Shown here: in pieces, positions 4,737 to 6,466 of the stretch | Position numbering within the stretch: position 1 is the stretch's first letter | How the letters are laid out: each line of letters starts with the position of its first letter | Source: a bacterium | GTDB taxonomy: Bacteria; Bdellovibrionota; FAC87; UBA2466 | Reading direction: 5' to 3' | Assembly: GCA_022842225.1 (NCBI GenBank) | Contig: JALHPX010000184.1 | Location: forward strand, 1-6,466 | Length of the DNA: 6,466 nt | The notes under the pieces: generated by a model | What the model saw: the letters and a program-made list of their open reading frames with translations, nothing else | Database searches by the model: none | Told to the model about the DNA's origin: nothing | Position numbers and translations under genes: made by a program

Positions 4737-6466
4737 ATGAGCACACCTACTGCGAACCCCTCAGACCTTAGAAAACTCCGCAACATCGGTATCTGCGCGC
4801 ACATCGACGCAGGTAAGACCACTTGTACGGAGCGTATTCTCTATTACACCGGTGTTTCCCACAAAATCGGGGAAGTGCACGATGGCGAAGCCACCATGGA
4901 TTACATGGTTCAAGAGCAAGAGCGCGGTATCACGATTACTTCGGCCGCTACGCACTGCTTTTGGGGCGATCATCGCATCAACATCATCGACACCCCGGGA
5001 CACGTGGATTTCACTATTGAAGTAGAGCGGAGCTTGCGCGTTCTTGACGGCGCTATCGTTCTTTTCGATGCCGTTGCCGGCGTGCAGCCACAGTCTGAAA
5101 CCGTTTGGCGCCAAGCCAATCGCTATAAGGTTCCGCGTATTACTTTCATCAATAAGATGGACCGCGTTGGCGCTGATTACGATCGCGCCGTGCAAACCAT
5201 CCGCGACCGCTTAAATGGTAAGCCGGTCATGTTCAACTACCCAATCGGTGCCGAAGATAAATTCGTCGGCATGGTCGATATCGTTACGCAAAAAGCGTAT
5301 CTCTACGATCCCGATGAAAAAGGCGAACACGGCGATAAGTACCGCATCGCTGATATCCCAGCGGAATTGGTCGAAAAATCCAAGAAACTCCGAGAGATCC
5401 TCATCGATTCCGTCGCGGAAGAAGATGAAGTCATGCTCGATAAGTACTTAAATGGCCAGGAAATCAGCGAAGCAGAAATCAAAGCCGCCGCTCGTAAAGC
5501 GACCATTGCTGGCAAGATTCACCCAACATTCGTAGGTTCTGCATTTAAAAACAAAGGCGTACAACCCTTGCTAGATGCGGTTCTGGATTATCTCCCATGC
5601 CCGTTGGACGTCCCAGCTATCAAAGGCTTCGACGTGAACGACGATACCAAGCTGATGGAGCGTCATCCCGATCCAAAGGAGCCTTTTTCTGCTCTCGCTT
5701 TTAAGATTTTGACCGATCCTTACGTCGGACAGCTCACTTTCTTCCGTACCTATTCCGGAAGTTTGGAAGCTGGTTCTTACGTCCTAAATGCGCGTCAGGG
5801 TAAAAAAGAGCGCATCGGCCGTTTGGTGCAGATGCACGCCTCCAAACAGCAAGAAATCAAAGGCGTTAAGGCCGGAGATATCGCAGCGGCAGTGGGCCTA
5901 AAGTTCACTCGCACCGGCGACACTCTCTGCTCGGAAGACAGCCCGATCTCTCTAGAGTCGATGCACTTCCCTGAGCCGGTCATCTCGATTGCAATCGAAC
6001 CTAAGTCCAAAGCGGACCAGGAAAAGCTCGGTGTTTCGCTGCAGAAGTTGGCGATTGAAGATCCTAGCTTCCGTCTGCGCGTCGACGAAGAGACCAATCA
6101 GACGATTATTGCCGGAATGGGCGAACTCCACCTCGAAATCATCGTGGACCGCCTCTTACGCGAGTTTAAAGTCGAAGCAAACGTCGGTAAGCCTCAAGTA
6201 GCCTATCGCGAGACCATCACTAAGAAGGTCGAGCAAGAAGGCAAATACATCAAGCAAACCGGTGGTCGCGGTCAATACGGGCACGTATGGCTCACTATCG
6301 AGCCCCAACCTGCTGGCAAAGGCTTCGAATTCGAGAACAATATCAGCGGCGGAACGGTTCCTCGGGAATTCATTCCTGCAGTTGAAAAAGGCGTGAAAGA
6401 AGCCATGGATAACGGCATTCAAGCCGGTTACCAGTGCGTGGATATCAAAATTGGTATCTTCGATGG
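4737..6466 (+). CDS. fusA: Elongation factor G, C-terminus beyond window
   Basis: EF-G is the GTPase that moves tRNA and mRNA through the ribosome after peptide transfer, and with RRF helps recycle ribosomes. The window holds 576 whole codons of an expected 690-700. The G domain has AHIDAGKTT (21-29), the switch I threonine in RGITIT (Thr66), DTPGH (85-89) and NKMD (138-141). Domain II starts near 313, domain III near 408 (FPEPVISIAIEPK), and domain IV near 483 with GGRGQYGHVWL at about 509. The frame stops at the window edge, just before the conserved domain IV tip loop. The ATG at 4737 gives an N-terminus of normal length. No clear Shine-Dalgarno precedes it, only GGTAA at 4724-4728 overlapping the rpsG stop, so translation may be coupled to rpsG. 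Unusual residues are Cys30 after the P-loop and Gln566-Cys567 where Pro-Val is usual. Its place in the str operon marks it as the main EF-G rather than a paralogue. Confidence 0.98.
   Translation, partial: MSTPTANPSDLRKLRNIGICAHIDAGKTTCTERILYYTGVSHKIGEVHDGEATMDYMVQEQERGITITSAATHCFWGDHRINIIDTPGHVDFTIEVERSLRVLDGAIVLFDAVAGVQPQSETVWRQANRYKVPRITFINKMDRVGADYDRAVQTIRDRLNGKPVMFNYPIGAEDKFVGMVDIVTQKAYLYDPDEKGEHGDKYRIADIPAELVEKSKKLREILIDSVAEEDEVMLDKYLNGQEISEAEIKAAARKATIAGKIHPTFVGSAFKNKGVQPLLDAVLDYLPCPLDVPAIKGFDVNDDTKLMERHPDPKEPFSALAFKILTDPYVGQLTFFRTYSGSLEAGSYVLNARQGKKERIGRLVQMHASKQQEIKGVKAGDIAAAVGLKFTRTGDTLCSEDSPISLESMHFPEPVISIAIEPKSKADQEKLGVSLQKLAIEDPSFRLRVDEETNQTIIAGMGELHLEIIVDRLLREFKVEANVGKPQVAYRETITKKVEQEGKYIKQTGGRGQYGHVWLTIEPQPAGKGFEFENNISGGTVPREFIPAVEKGVKEAMDNGIQAGYQCVDIKIGIFD

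Noticed and set aside
4761..5195. A 144-codon open frame on the minus strand within fusA
   Set aside because: It is antisense to the conserved EF-G G domain, which explains its length.

Overview
The window looks like ordinary chromosome from a Gram-negative-type bacterium with fairly balanced base composition. The Gram-negative guess rests mainly on the Sec signal peptide and signal peptidase I site of the first protein. I cannot fix the phylum: S12, S7, EF-G and GluRS are all canonical bacterial forms, and none carries a signature I would trust for placement.

Layout from left to right: (1) Bases 1-198 are a short leader with no convincing gene. They hold a sequence resembling a widespread intergenic repeat and one ambiguous small reading frame on the minus strand. 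(2) Bases 199-2241 (+) encode a 680-residue exported protein with a TTG start. Its C-terminal half looks like an alpha/beta hydrolase with a GRSFG nucleophile elbow; its exact function is unknown. (3) Only ten bases separate it from the convergent gltX (minus strand, 3676-2252), the glutamyl-tRNA synthetase. (4) Bases 3677-3861 are a divergent intergenic region with candidate sigma70-type promoters pointing towards the ribosomal genes. (5) The str operon follows on the plus strand: rpsL (S12), rpsG (S7) and fusA (EF-G). fusA is cut by the window edge in domain IV.

gltX, rpsL, rpsG and fusA all serve translation: GluRS charges tRNA, S12 and S7 build the 30S decoding centre and head, and EF-G drives translocation. 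The str genes are tightly packed (gaps of 21 and 8 bases) and almost certainly co-transcribed. The exported hydrolase is unrelated to them and is simply a convergent neighbour.

I found no mobile element, CRISPR array, RNA gene or convincing new system. The points worth a second look are modest: the uncharacterised hydrolase and its long N-terminal region, the repeat-like sequence and small frame at the left edge, the very short rpsL-rpsG gap that leaves no room for an E. coli-style S7 control site, the lack of a clear Shine-Dalgarno for fusA, and a few unusual residues in EF-G.
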